This document shows positions 35,044 through 43,841 of a DNA stretch of 64,000 nt, one piece after another; the stretch's first letter is position 1; every line of letters starts with the position of its first letter. The translations under genes and the position numbers were made by a program. The stretch spans positions 1 to 64,000 of the forward strand of contig JAJECH010000042.1 in the NCBI GenBank assembly GCA_022822135.1. The letters are read 5' to 3'. Under the pieces are notes generated by a model, which ran no database searches, was not told the origin of the DNA, and worked only from the letters and a program-made list of their open reading frames with translations. The DNA is from Pseudomonadales bacterium. Its GTDB lineage: Bacteria > Pseudomonadota > Gammaproteobacteria > Pseudomonadales > Azotimanducaceae.

Positions 35044-37587
35044 ATGGGTACCTTGATAAAACCGTTATTTTTGGTCATTCCGGCATTTCTTGGACTGACC
35101 TTAGAGATTCATGCGCAGAACGAATCGGTCCCCCTTGACGACCAACGCGTTGCTGTCACTTTGTCGGTGAGTAAGTCGACGATCGCGGAATTGGAGGAAG
35201 ACGCACTTGCCGTGAAACTCTCCGCTGATCGACCCGTGTCCGATCGACTCATCGTGAATCTGAAGTTGGGAGGAACCGCAACGAGGGATGTGGACTATCA
35301 GGTCTATTCAACGCTCGCGGTTTTCGAGAAAGGGGAAGACACTACACGGATGTTTGTGGTACCGCTACGAGACTGGATCTGGGAAGGAGATGAGACGATC
35401 AAAGTCGAAATCGCGTCCTTTATAGGCAATGGTCGAATTGGATCGCTCGGGGAAGTGGAAATTACGATTTATGACGATGAGCTAGAACCTGCTGAGGGAG
35501 AACCGAATTTCCGCGAACTGGAGCAACTATCCGATATTTACACGTTCAGCTACATGCGAATTACCGATGAAGTTATCTCGGTTGCCGTATTTGTGATAAA
35601 TCACGGTGCTTTCCGCTCAGAAAAAACGGCCGTGACGCTATCGCTCGCAGATGATCCAGCGGGAGAGAACGTCGTACATAGCGCGAGACGCCTTGTGCCA
35701 GAACTTGACCCTCGAAGTGATCCGAACGGTGAGTATTTTTGGGGCGAGTTTGTACACATACATATCAGTGGTCTGCGACCTTCAACCACTTATTACGGTG
35801 AAATTCTGCTCGAAACTTACGAGGGAGAGACGTATACGTACAACAATGATGACAGCTTCGGTTTCTATATGGATTCAGAAAAAAAAGTGCGTGCACAATG
35901 CACTCAAGAACCCCCAGATCTTATGACGGGTACGGATCCTTTATTCGCGGAACAGTGGTACATCGAGAGCACCGGACAAAAGGCATTTTCACGAAATCGG
36001 GCGCGACCGGGTGAAGACCTGCACATGCATGACACGCTTGAGAATGACGTCGATGGTGACGGAATTCAAGTTGCCGTCGTTGATTCAGGATTGGAGCTTT
36101 GCCATCCGGATTTGATAGAGAACATAGAAGAGGGTGCCTCCTATAACTTTCTTACAGACGAAACCGCTTCAGATTATGTGTTCGGATCGATTACTTCCGA
36201 TCCTTTCAATCCGAATATATACGGTGACCACGGCACGAGCATCGCGGGGTTAATTGGCGCATCAGCCAACAATGGCATCGGTATCCGCGGAGTTGCTCCG
36301 GGTGTGAGATTGCGCGGGTTTAACTATCTGCAGCGCGGCACGGATTCATCTGAATTGGACAGCTTAGGTGGCAGCGCGAGCGAACCAAATTCAACGAATG
36401 TCGATATCTTCAATATGAGCTACGGTTCAACTCGCTGGCAGGAGCCTGACGAAGACTTGTATGAGTTAATTAAGTCGGGCACAACCGATTTACGCGACGG
36501 GAAAGGCGCGATTTATGTTAAGTCTGCTGGAAACGGTTGGCGCGGTTGCGATGCAATTTCCCACCCGATTCACAGGGACATCGGTTGCATCAGTGCCAAT
36601 ATGGATTACCGAAACAGGCTTCCTTATCTTGTCGTCATAGGTGCACTCGACGCGGATGGAAGACCCGCACCTTATTCAAGTGCTGGTTCAAATCTATGGG
36701 TTTCGGCACCCGCGGGATGGTTTGGACGCAACCAACCAGCACTGCTAACGACAGATCAGATCGGACCGGAGAGGGGCTATCACCGCTACGGTTCGCATGG
36801 CTTGCGGCCGGACCATCAGTATTCGAATGGAGACTACATTAGCACATTCAATGGAACGTCCGGGGCCGCGGGCATCGTTTCTGGCGTCGTCGCTTTGATG
36901 CTTGATGAGTATCCGAACTTGACATGGCGCGATGTAAAGCACGCCCTTGCTAATACCGCTCGCCAATCAAATGTCGGCGCGCTTCCGGTCCGCGTTGTGA
37001 TTGCTGAGCATATCACCACGCTCAGCAACGGATGGCAACTGAACGATGCAGGATATGCCTACCACAATCGCTATGGATTCGGTGCGGTCGACGTTGACCG
37101 AGCAATGGATTTCTTGAGCGAGTACGAGCCAGACTCGCTAGGTGAATTCAAGAAAACGGAATGGCTGGAACTGGAGAGCTTTGAGAGTCAAGAGATTCCA
37201 GATGGCAGTGGCGAAGGCACAGTGGTCGAATTTCAAGTGGAATCACCGAACAGTTCTGAGATGCCATTAGAGGCGGATCTCGAAGCCTTCAAGCAATCGA
37301 ATATCGAGATGGTGTATGTCGAACTCGAATTTGTGCATGATGATCTAAGGCATCTCGGGATTACTTTGATTTCTCCTTCGGGGATGGAGAGCGTTGTGAA
37401 CCCTGTCTTCAACGATGCACTACCACACGGTCAATCGGACGCAGAGACTCTTCTGCTTACGTCTAGCGCGTTTTACGGCGAATCACCAGTCGGCACCTGG
37501 AAGATCAAGGTGGTTGACGGGATGTCGGGTGAAACGGGTACGCTGGATGACGTGAAGCTTCGGTTTTACTACGGATCTCATCCCTAA
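35044..37587 (+). CDS. Secreted subtilisin/kexin-like serine protease with Calx-beta and P domains
   Basis: 847 residues from the ATG at 35044, which opens a clean signal peptide (MGTLIKPLFLVIPAFLGLTL); a GTG at 35011 would add 11 polar residues in front. After the signal comes a Calx-beta-like domain (about 40-155, GTATRDVDYQ...EGDETIKVEI), then a beta-rich domain to about 300. The S8 catalytic domain has D347 (VAVVDSGLELCHPDL), H396 (GDHGTSIAG), N497 (SAGNG) and S606 (NGTSGAAGIVSG). The C-terminal about 120 residues form a proprotein-convertase P domain (DDLRHLGITLISPSG). All catalytic residues are present. Likely exported to the periplasm or outside; the type II secretion operon nearby is a possible route. 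Confidence 0.88.
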   Translation: MGTLIKPLFLVIPAFLGLTLEIHAQNESVPLDDQRVAVTLSVSKSTIAELEEDALAVKLSADRPVSDRLIVNLKLGGTATRDVDYQVYSTLAVFEKGEDTTRMFVVPLRDWIWEGDETIKVEIASFIGNGRIGSLGEVEITIYDDELEPAEGEPNFRELEQLSDIYTFSYMRITDEVISVAVFVINHGAFRSEKTAVTLSLADDPAGENVVHSARRLVPELDPRSDPNGEYFWGEFVHIHISGLRPSTTYYGEILLETYEGETYTYNNDDSFGFYMDSEKKVRAQCTQEPPDLMTGTDPLFAEQWYIESTGQKAFSRNRARPGEDLHMHDTLENDVDGDGIQVAVVDSGLELCHPDLIENIEEGASYNFLTDETASDYVFGSITSDPFNPNIYGDHGTSIAGLIGASANNGIGIRGVAPGVRLRGFNYLQRGTDSSELDSLGGSASEPNSTNVDIFNMSYGSTRWQEPDEDLYELIKSGTTDLRDGKGAIYVKSAGNGWRGCDAISHPIHRDIGCISANMDYRNRLPYLVVIGALDADGRPAPYSSAGSNLWVSAPAGWFGRNQPALLTTDQIGPERGYHRYGSHGLRPDHQYSNGDYISTFNGTSGAAGIVSGVVALMLDEYPNLTWRDVKHALANTARQSNVGALPVRVVIAEHITTLSNGWQLNDAGYAYHNRYGFGAVDVDRAMDFLSEYEPDSLGEFKKTEWLELESFESQEIPDGSGEGTVVEFQVESPNSSEMPLEADLEAFKQSNIEMVYVELEFVHDDLRHLGITLISPSGMESVVNPVFNDALPHGQSDAETLLLTSSAFYGESPVGTWKIKVVDGMSGETGTLDDVKLRFYYGSHP

Positions 37588-37815
37588 ATTCTTTAAATTG
37601 AGCACCGTTCCTAATCGATATTCGTCTAATCGATAAATACGTGGTGGATTAAAGAGATTGCGCTAAATCCTTCTGCTCGTTCGTATTTTCTGTTCGAAAT
37701 CTCAATTACTCAAAGCACCGTGAAAGGTGTCGATGCAGACTTAGAGAAGCAAGTTCCATTGAGTGATAGACAAGAGATTAATGATTTCGGAGAAATTCAT
37801 TAAATTGAATTCGCT
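37588..37815. other. Convergent intergenic region after the subtilase
   Basis: About 230 bp, AT-rich, between the subtilase stop and the broken membrane-protein frame that ends at 37816. No clear hairpin. Confidence 0.35.
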
Positions 37816-37974
37816 CTATATGATCGGGTTTATCGCTAGTACAACAGAAAAAAACGCCAGGGCCAAACCAACTATAAAGAAAGTAAGCACAACGATATTT
37901 ATTGATCGCTCAAGTGTTGCGATGTAATAGGATTTCCAAATGTCTTGCTCTTCGTTTAAGAACCGCGTGTTGAG
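37816..37974 (-). pseudogene. In-frame continuation of the TIR-linked membrane protein beyond a TAA
   Basis: After the TAA at 37975-37977 the same frame stays open for 52 further codons. They encode a charged linker (LNTRFLNEEQDIWKSYYIA) and a strong hydrophobic helix (IVVLTFFIVGLALAFFSVV), ending at a TAG at 37816. There is no start codon that would make it a separate gene. As I recall them, related TIR-linked membrane proteins are about 150 residues long and end in just such a third helix. This looks like the lost C-terminus of the 94-residue protein. Confidence 0.65.
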
Positions 37975-38259
37975 TTATAATTCGTTCTCCATCCGAAGCA
38001 AGAGTTCGTTTTTAGCTTTCAATTTAGCTCGCAGAGATTTGAGAGAATAGTTCCATCCGATTGAAACAATACTCACTGTAGCAAAAAGAACAGCTGATGC
38101 CCACGAAAAACCATGTATGAAACCAATAGTAATCGATGCGGCCATGATCGCTACACAGAGGGTTCCGTATAGCCGGGTGGTCATATCACGTCGTTCGTCG
38201 ATTTTATCCGCTGATTGGACTTGCAGTTGGTAGATTTGAAAATCGCGTGTATCGGACAC
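37975..38259 (-). CDS. Small membrane protein paired with a TIR protein (truncated by TAA)
   Basis: 94 residues. N-terminal polar helix RDFQIYQLQVQSADKIDERR, then two transmembrane helices (about 33-50 and 53-68), then a basic coiled tail ending MENEL at a TAA. The N-terminal phrase is typical of small membrane proteins encoded beside DUF1863-type TIR genes and recalls SLATT-like two-helix effectors. It lies 18 bases downstream of the TIR gene, so it is clearly one operon. The frame continues past the TAA with a third helix (37816-37974), so this copy may be a nonsense-truncated allele. Inferred role: membrane effector of a TIR-signalling defence pair. Confidence 0.7.
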   Translation of the reverse strand: MSDTRDFQIYQLQVQSADKIDERRDMTTRLYGTLCVAIMAASITIGFIHGFSWASAVLFATVSIVSIGWNYSLKSLRAKLKAKNELLLRMENEL

Positions 38260-38277
38260 GACTATATTCCTTATTCT

Positions 38278-38898
38278 CTAAGAATGCGTACGGTTTCGCC
38301 TTCGTAACCGTTGACTCGTGTCGTACTTGCACTTCTTCCTGTCCCTATATGCTAGTTCTACTAATGTACGTAGCTCATTAGGAGATGTCGCCAGTTTCCA
38401 TGGCACCACTGATATGTAAACGTTCGGTTTCACGAGATTGTCAAGAATTCGATCGGGCATGTGTTCGTACTTCCTCCTAATTTCTTTGGGATTGTCTATC
38501 ACGAGCGACGACCGAATATTCGAGTGAATCTGCTTTCTTTCCTCTTCGCCGTGCGGTGTCATGACGAATTTGCCATTCGGGGTCCCTGGTAGGTTTATTA
38601 CGAGGATTCCTGACCTTTTATTCTGTACACTATCGTACATACTAGCATGTATCTCCCAATCAACGTGCTTACGGTACTTTGTCTGAAGTCCAGCGAGTAC
38701 GATAGTTACGATTGATTTACGTAGGTACTCATCGCGGATTGTATTTCTTATTTGTTCGTCAGTTAGCCTATCGCTAATATCCCCCGTATCGACAGATCCA
38801 TCTACAAAAACACCATTGTTCTCTCCGATACTAATGAGCTCATCCTTGTAGGCTTGATCTTGTTTATGATGGTATGTAATGAAGACTCTAGGTGGCAT
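38278..38898 (-). CDS. TIR-domain protein (DUF1863/ThsB-like) of a TIR-membrane protein pair
   Basis: 206 residues from the ATG at 38898, which has a GGGAG site just upstream; an earlier in-frame start at 38952 lacks one. It begins MPPRVFITYHHKQDQAYKD, has VFVDGSVDTGDISDRL, then IVTIVLAGLQTKYRKHVDWEI, with E82 the expected catalytic Glu. The C-terminal 90 residues are basic and less conserved in appearance. TIR proteins of this family make or cleave NAD-derived signals in Thoeris-like and related defence systems. The partner membrane gene follows after 18 bases. Confidence 0.82.
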   Translation of the reverse strand: MPPRVFITYHHKQDQAYKDELISIGENNGVFVDGSVDTGDISDRLTDEQIRNTIRDEYLRKSIVTIVLAGLQTKYRKHVDWEIHASMYDSVQNKRSGILVINLPGTPNGKFVMTPHGEEERKQIHSNIRSSLVIDNPKEIRRKYEHMPDRILDNLVKPNVYISVVPWKLATSPNELRTLVELAYRDRKKCKYDTSQRLRRRNRTHS

Positions 38899-39379
38899 GA
38901 GACTCCCTACTTCGGATCGGGTTTTGTTTGAACTATCTGAGCAAATATGCAAAAAGTAACCGATAGATGAATGACTTTATCGTACAGTGCTCGGAATAGC
39001 CTATATTGAATGTTCAATAGGATAAATTCGATTGATCGACTTCGTCGGACTTCGATCTTGACATCATTAAACACTCTCTGATTCAGTTTGTTCGACCGAA
39101 AAATCGAGAAGAAGTTCGCTAGTGCGCGTACTTAGCGTAAGACGTTTCTACCGTAGATGGATATCGATTTGAGGCGATCCATATTTAGCAAGATTGCGAG
39201 ATCTAGACGTGTGCCAATTGCTAAGTAATCGAGATCGAGTCCGCTTGCTTAGAAGTCTACTTAGGAGCGATTTGATCAAAAAACTATTAGAACGCCACAC
39301 CCATCAGATTGTGTTGCGGAGCGCTGTATCGAAGCGTAGAGTTCGATGTCTAAGCGAAATAGTCTGCAATCACGAGATG
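38899..39379. other. Upstream region of the TIR unit
   Basis: About 480 bp of AT-rich DNA between the TIR gene and the HTH gene, both minus strand. It contains the inverted repeat at 39004-39019. No gene was recognised. Confidence 0.4.
39004..39019. promoter_or_regulatory. Operator-like inverted repeat upstream of the TIR gene
   Basis: TATTGAA-TG-TTCAATA, a perfect 7-bp repeat with a 2-base spacer, about 105 bases upstream of the TIR start. It is a plausible operator for the HTH regulator encoded just upstream. The sequence is short, so chance cannot be excluded. Confidence 0.4.
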
Positions 39380-39697
39380 TCAAGCGATCGAACTGATTCC
39401 ATTTTTTTTAACAAGCGTCAACAGCTTCAATGAAGCTCCGCGTGGCCGCTTCTCGCCCCGCTCCCATTGACTCACTAGTCCTGGAGTCACATTGAGATAG
39501 CGAGCGAACACGGCTTGGCTCGCATTTTCACGGATACGCAGATAACGAATGTTCGCGGCCGACATCTCTTGAACAGGTGTCAAGCACGTTTCGTCAAAAA
39601 ACCGCATGGTTTGTTTCGACAGCAGTCCAGCCTCTGCGAGACCTGTTGCTGCTTCGTGCGCCGCCGCCAGTGGTTCACTCTTGTACTGCTTAATCAT
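39380..39697 (-). CDS. XRE-family regulator, NadS/HigA-like orphan antitoxin
   Basis: 105 residues. The C-terminal helix-turn-helix reads SQAVFARYLNVTPGLVSQW followed by ERGEKRPRG, the pattern of HigA/NadS-type antitoxins. An N-terminal segment, AAAHEAATGLAEAG, is also typical of NadS-like proteins. Such genes normally follow a RelE/HigB toxin. The 150 bp upstream on the minus strand holds only broken frames, so no toxin was found. It may now regulate the downstream TIR unit. Confidence 0.78.
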   Translation of the reverse strand: MIKQYKSEPLAAAHEAATGLAEAGLLSKQTMRFFDETCLTPVQEMSAANIRYLRIRENASQAVFARYLNVTPGLVSQWERGEKRPRGASLKLLTLVKKNGISSIA

Positions 39698-40046
39698 CGA
39701 ATTTCACCATAGAGATTGCCGAAGCTGACAACATAGACCGGAATGTCTCATAGTTCCGCCCCATGCGGATGGCGAGTAAGGTTCGGTCTCTGCTATATGA
39801 ACGCGTAAAGTCGAGTTCTTTTGATTTGCTCAATCACTCCAACAGCTCAATAATAATATAACACTTAGTATGATATTTTGTGAGTGGCTCCTCGTCCCGA
39901 TCTGCTCTACGGGCAAGGCATAACTCCTTTTGTTCAATGCGCGCTGAGATAACACATCAATCAAGATTAAGTGTCGCACAATAGAAGACCGCACGAAAAC
40001 GGACTAATGTAGCGAATAAGTAGCTATCCAACTTAAAATTGAAGCG
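39698..40046. other. Divergent intergenic region HTH gene / gspE
   Basis: About 350 bp containing an AT-rich stretch (39840-39890) and the likely promoter of the gsp operon. Minus-strand frames near 39700-39840 are broken and do not show a toxin gene. Confidence 0.4.
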
Positions 40047-41609
40047 TTGTCCAGTCAGTGGAACTGTCCGCGCTTGAGCGACATCGACGAATCCTCTCAG
40101 AACACGGCGAATGCTGACGCCCAAGTAAGCAACGGCGCTTCGGTTGCATCATTGCGACCTCTGCCGTTCGGCTTTGCGCGTAGGTTTGGTGTTCTGATCG
40201 ATTATCAGAACGGCACCCCTGTTGTCGTCCATAAACCGCCACTTGAATTGTCGGTCGTGGCCGAAGTCCAACGATTTTTGAGCACAACTGTTCAGTTTCA
40301 AGCGGTAAGCGACGACGAATTCGACGTGCTGCTTTCCAATACCTACGCGGATCTGAATTCGGACACCCGTCAGATCGTAGAGGACTTGGACGAAGAGATC
40401 GACTTGGCAACCCTTGCTGAATCGTTGCCTGATGAGAGTGATTTGCTTGAGCAAGAGGGCGACGCGCCGGTCATTCGCCTGATTAATGCGCTCATCGCCG
40501 AAGCCATCCGTGAGAATGCGTCCGATATCCATATCGAGACATTTGAAACAACCGTTCGGGTTCGCTTCAGAATTGATGGCGTCCTTCGAGAGGTCGGCAC
40601 ACCAAAACGTGCACTCGCCCCACTGATCGTATCCCGTATCAAAGTCATGTCGAAACTCGACATTGCTGAACGGCGAGTACCGCAGGACGGAAGAACCACA
40701 GTGAGGATCGGTGGTCGCGAGCTCGACGTTCGTGTTTCCGTCATGCCAACGGGCAGCGGCGAACGCGTGGTATTGCGGCTGCTCGACAAGCAATCCGATC
40801 GTCTGACGCTGCCAGCACTCGGTATGGACGAATCTACGCTAGCGGGTGTACGGGAACTCATGCGTGCACCGCACGGTATTTTCCTGGTCACTGGACCGAC
40901 CGGCAGCGGTAAGACAACGACGCTTTACGCATCTTTGTCAGAGCTGGATACGGACGTACTTAATGTCCTTACTGTCGAGGATCCGATCGAATACAACCTT
41001 CACGGCATCGGTCAGACTCAAGTCAATACAAAAACTGGGATGACGTTCGCGGCAGGTCTACGGGCGATGCTGCGCCAAGATCCTGATATCGTTATGGTCG
41101 GAGAAATTCGCGATTTCGAGACGGCCGAGATCGCCATTCGAGCGAGTTTGACAGGGCACTTGGTGTTGTCGACATTGCATACGAATACGGCGATTGGTGC
41201 TGTAACGCGACTCGCCGACATGGGTCTGAAGCCGTATCTGCTTTCTTCGAGTCTGATCGGCGTACTGGCACAACGTCTTGTACGCGTTCTATGCACGGAA
41301 TGTCGTGAGCTCGCGGACCCCGATGCGTTCGAGGTGGGATTTCTCGATATCGATCCAAGTCACCAGATCTATCATGCCGTCGGCTGTGAGCAGTGCCATG
41401 GATCAGGTTTCCAAGGCCGTACGGGAATATACGAGCTCATCACGGTCGACAACGACCTCCGCCAAACCATCCATGAGAGCTCGTCGGAACAGCTCCTGAA
41501 GCAATCTACGCTCGGCAAGTCCGGCACGATTCGCGATGACGGTCGGCGGAAGGTGTTGGACGGTATCACCACGGTTCAGGAAGTACTCCGCGTCACGTTG
41601 GACGACTGA
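40047..41609 (+). CDS. gspE: Type II secretion ATPase GspE
   Basis: 520 residues from a TTG; another TTG at 40074 is possible. Walker A GPTGSGKTTTLYA, Asp boxes around TVEDPIEY and IRDFETAEIA, Walker B DPDIVMVGEIRD, His box TGHLVLSTLHTN. The zinc-binding C-terminal domain has Cys pairs in RVLCTECREL and GCEQCHGSGF. Known role: cytoplasmic ATPase powering pseudopilus assembly in type II secretion. The C-terminal zinc tetracysteine and the gspF-M neighbours separate it from type IV pilus PilB. First gene of the operon. Confidence 0.95.
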   Translation: MSSQWNCPRLSDIDESSQNTANADAQVSNGASVASLRPLPFGFARRFGVLIDYQNGTPVVVHKPPLELSVVAEVQRFLSTTVQFQAVSDDEFDVLLSNTYADLNSDTRQIVEDLDEEIDLATLAESLPDESDLLEQEGDAPVIRLINALIAEAIRENASDIHIETFETTVRVRFRIDGVLREVGTPKRALAPLIVSRIKVMSKLDIAERRVPQDGRTTVRIGGRELDVRVSVMPTGSGERVVLRLLDKQSDRLTLPALGMDESTLAGVRELMRAPHGIFLVTGPTGSGKTTTLYASLSELDTDVLNVLTVEDPIEYNLHGIGQTQVNTKTGMTFAAGLRAMLRQDPDIVMVGEIRDFETAEIAIRASLTGHLVLSTLHTNTAIGAVTRLADMGLKPYLLSSSLIGVLAQRLVRVLCTECRELADPDAFEVGFLDIDPSHQIYHAVGCEQCHGSGFQGRTGIYELITVDNDLRQTIHESSSEQLLKQSTLGKSGTIRDDGRRKVLDGITTVQEVLRVTLDD

Positions 41610-41611
41610 CC

Positions 41612-42823
41612 GTGACAGCATTCGAATATGTCGCGCTCAACGAGCACGGCAGCGCGAAGAAAGGCATTCTTGAAGGCGACAGTAGTCGTCATGTGCGCCA
41701 GTTACTCCGAGATCGAGGTTTGACCCCAGTTGAGGTCACGGTAACTCGCGCGAATATCCAGGCTAGTAGTTGGTTTCAGTGGTGGCGACGGATCCCACCC
41801 ATGGAGCTGGCGTTAAATACGCGCCAGATTGCGACCATGATCGGTGCAGGTCTGGCGATCGAGGAAGCGTTTCAGGCAGTTGCGCAACAGTCGAGTAGTC
41901 GTAAAGCGACTTCAGTACTCATGACGGTTCGTGGCAATGTCATGCAAGGACAATCGCTGAGCGCTGCGCTTGGCGAGTTTCCCCAGACATTTTCGCCCAT
42001 GTTTCGAGCAACCGTTGCGGCGGGTGAACAATCTGGTTATCTGGATACCGTGCTGGAGAATCTCGCCGATTACCTAGAGCGCTCATACGAAACGCGTCGT
42101 AATGTCGAGATGGCACTCTACTATCCCGTGATTTTGCTCGTTTGCGCGATTGCGATCGTGATTCTGGTAATGACGTACGTCATTCCGGATATTGTTGAAG
42201 TCTTCGATACATCAGGAGCAACCCTACCGGCGATTACTAGCGTACTGATCGCTACAAGCGACGCGCTACGGGCTTATGGCTGGGCTCTCCTACTAGGTCT
42301 CGTCGGTTTTTTCGTGCTCTTCAATCTTGCGCTACGCCAAACCGGATTTAGGTTAGCGTGGGATCGATTCAAGCTAGGTGTACCGGTGCTTCGCTGGCTG
42401 GTCCGATCAACCAGTGCGTCACGCTACGCGAGTACGCTTGCGATCCTCGGTAAGAGCGGAGTACCGCTGGTGGAGGCGATGCGGATCGCGTCCGAAGTCG
42501 TCTCGAACGTGTGGATTAACTCTAGATTGGCTGAAGCGGTGGCTAAGGTGAGTGAAGGTTCTTCGCTTCGGAATGCACTGGATGCGACCGGGAACTTTCC
42601 CCCGATTTTTCTGCACATGGTCGCAAGTGGAGAATCCAGTGGTACGTTAGACGAGCTCATGGCAAAGGCGGCAGACTTCCAACAGAAAGAGCTTGAGCGA
42701 AGAGTCGAGACCCTCGTGCAGCTGTTCCGACCTTTTATGCTCCTCGTCATGGCCGGCATCGTATTAATGATCATGCTTGCGATGTTATTACCGATCCTCA
42801 ACATGAACGCATTGGTGCTTTAA
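41612..42823 (+). CDS. gspF: Type II secretion inner-membrane protein GspF
   Basis: 403 residues from a GTG, 2 bases after gspE. Two T2SF domains, each with the typical GExSGxL phrase (AAGEQSGYLD and VASGESSGTLDEL). Three membrane helices: about 170-195, 215-235 and the C-terminal FMLLVMAGIVLMIMLAML. Known role: polytopic inner-membrane platform of the secretin system, interacting with GspE and GspL. Confidence 0.95.
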   Translation: MTAFEYVALNEHGSAKKGILEGDSSRHVRQLLRDRGLTPVEVTVTRANIQASSWFQWWRRIPPMELALNTRQIATMIGAGLAIEEAFQAVAQQSSSRKATSVLMTVRGNVMQGQSLSAALGEFPQTFSPMFRATVAAGEQSGYLDTVLENLADYLERSYETRRNVEMALYYPVILLVCAIAIVILVMTYVIPDIVEVFDTSGATLPAITSVLIATSDALRAYGWALLLGLVGFFVLFNLALRQTGFRLAWDRFKLGVPVLRWLVRSTSASRYASTLAILGKSGVPLVEAMRIASEVVSNVWINSRLAEAVAKVSEGSSLRNALDATGNFPPIFLHMVASGESSGTLDELMAKAADFQQKELERRVETLVQLFRPFMLLVMAGIVLMIMLAMLLPILNMNALVL

Positions 42824-42828
42824 GCAAT

Positions 42829-43260
42829 ATGAGAAATATCAGACGGGCGCGTGAGCGCGGTTTCACCTTGCTCGAGATCATGGTGGTCGTCATCATCATC
42901 GGCGTATTAGCCGTCATCGTCGTCCAGAACGTATTGCCTCAAGCGGATAAGGCACGGATAACCGCAGCTAAGGCTGATATACGCACGCTCTCTGCAGCAC
43001 TCGACACCTATCGATTGGACAACAGCTTCTACCCATCGACCACTCAAGGACTCGATGCACTGGTAAATCAACCGGGCGGTACGCCCGAAGCACGTAATTG
43101 GGGTCCGGAACCGTACATGCGAAAACTCCCCGTGGACCCATGGGGCAATAGCTACGTCTACACGAATGAAGGCTTCGTATTCGAGATTGTGTCGTTGGGT
43201 GCGGACGGTGAGGAAGGTGGGGACGGCGTCGCTTCGGATATTAAGTTCTCTGAGCTTTAA
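42829..43260 (+). CDS. gspG: Major pseudopilin GspG
   Basis: 143 residues. Prepilin-peptidase site RG-FTLLEIMVV with Glu at +5, the long N-terminal helix, and then the conserved QGLDALV, DPWGNSYVY and calcium-loop sequence near the end. Known role: main subunit of the type II secretion pseudopilus. It follows gspF by 5 bases. Confidence 0.96.
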   Translation: MRNIRRARERGFTLLEIMVVVIIIGVLAVIVVQNVLPQADKARITAAKADIRTLSAALDTYRLDNSFYPSTTQGLDALVNQPGGTPEARNWGPEPYMRKLPVDPWGNSYVYTNEGFVFEIVSLGADGEEGGDGVASDIKFSEL

Positions 43261-43286
43261 CCATCCAAACGACTCGCTCGGCTGCT

Positions 43287-43841
43287 ATGCGTCATCAATG
43301 GCGATATCTGAATAGAGGACGTTCTGGCTTCTCGTTGCTCGAACTGCTCACGGTCCTCATCATCGTGGGTGTTCTCGCAGCAACCGTCGTTCTTACCTAT
43401 ACCAGCGGGTCGGAAACTCGAACTCTGCGGACCCATGCAGAGAGATTCATGCTCACGGTCGAGCTGGCGCGTCAGAAGTCCACCATCACCAACGAGATTT
43501 GGGGTGTAAAACTAAATTCGTCGTCGTATGAATTTCTACGCTTGTTAGAAGACGGCGAGTGGTACATCGTCGACGAAACTCCGTTTCAGCATCGGTCGCT
43601 CGGTAATGACTACTGGATACAAGGTCGACTAATCGGTAAGGCACAGAACCAAGGTCTAGGTTCGTCGGATGGTGTCAAACCGGATTTTGTGATCTACCCG
43701 AGTGGTGAAATGAGCCCGTTTGAAGTCAGTTTTACGCACCAGGTCTCGCGGGCTGAACGGTTTGTGTTTAGTGACGGTCTGCAGCGAGTTGCAGTGAACG
43801 ACGAACGATATCGACCCCTCGCGAAAGACGATGAGAGTTAA
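43287..43841 (+). CDS. gspH: Minor pseudopilin GspH
   Basis: 184 residues, cleavage site SG-FSLLELLTVLI with Glu at +5. A typical GspH/FimT-like beta domain follows (phrase MLTVELARQKSTITNEIWGV). It overlaps the gspI start by 11 bases. Known role: minor pseudopilin at the base or initiating complex of the pseudopilus. Confidence 0.9.
   Translation: MRHQWRYLNRGRSGFSLLELLTVLIIVGVLAATVVLTYTSGSETRTLRTHAERFMLTVELARQKSTITNEIWGVKLNSSSYEFLRLLEDGEWYIVDETPFQHRSLGNDYWIQGRLIGKAQNQGLGSSDGVKPDFVIYPSGEMSPFEVSFTHQVSRAERFVFSDGLQRVAVNDERYRPLAKDDES

Noticed and set aside
39194-39433. Plus-strand frame of 79 codons between the TIR unit and the HTH gene
   Set aside because: Overlaps the end of the HTH gene on the other strand, has low-complexity ends, no ribosome site and no family resemblance.
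39698-39850. Possible RelE/HigB toxin gene before the HTH regulator
   Set aside because: All three minus-strand frames contain stops and none shows the toxin's conserved C-terminal residues.
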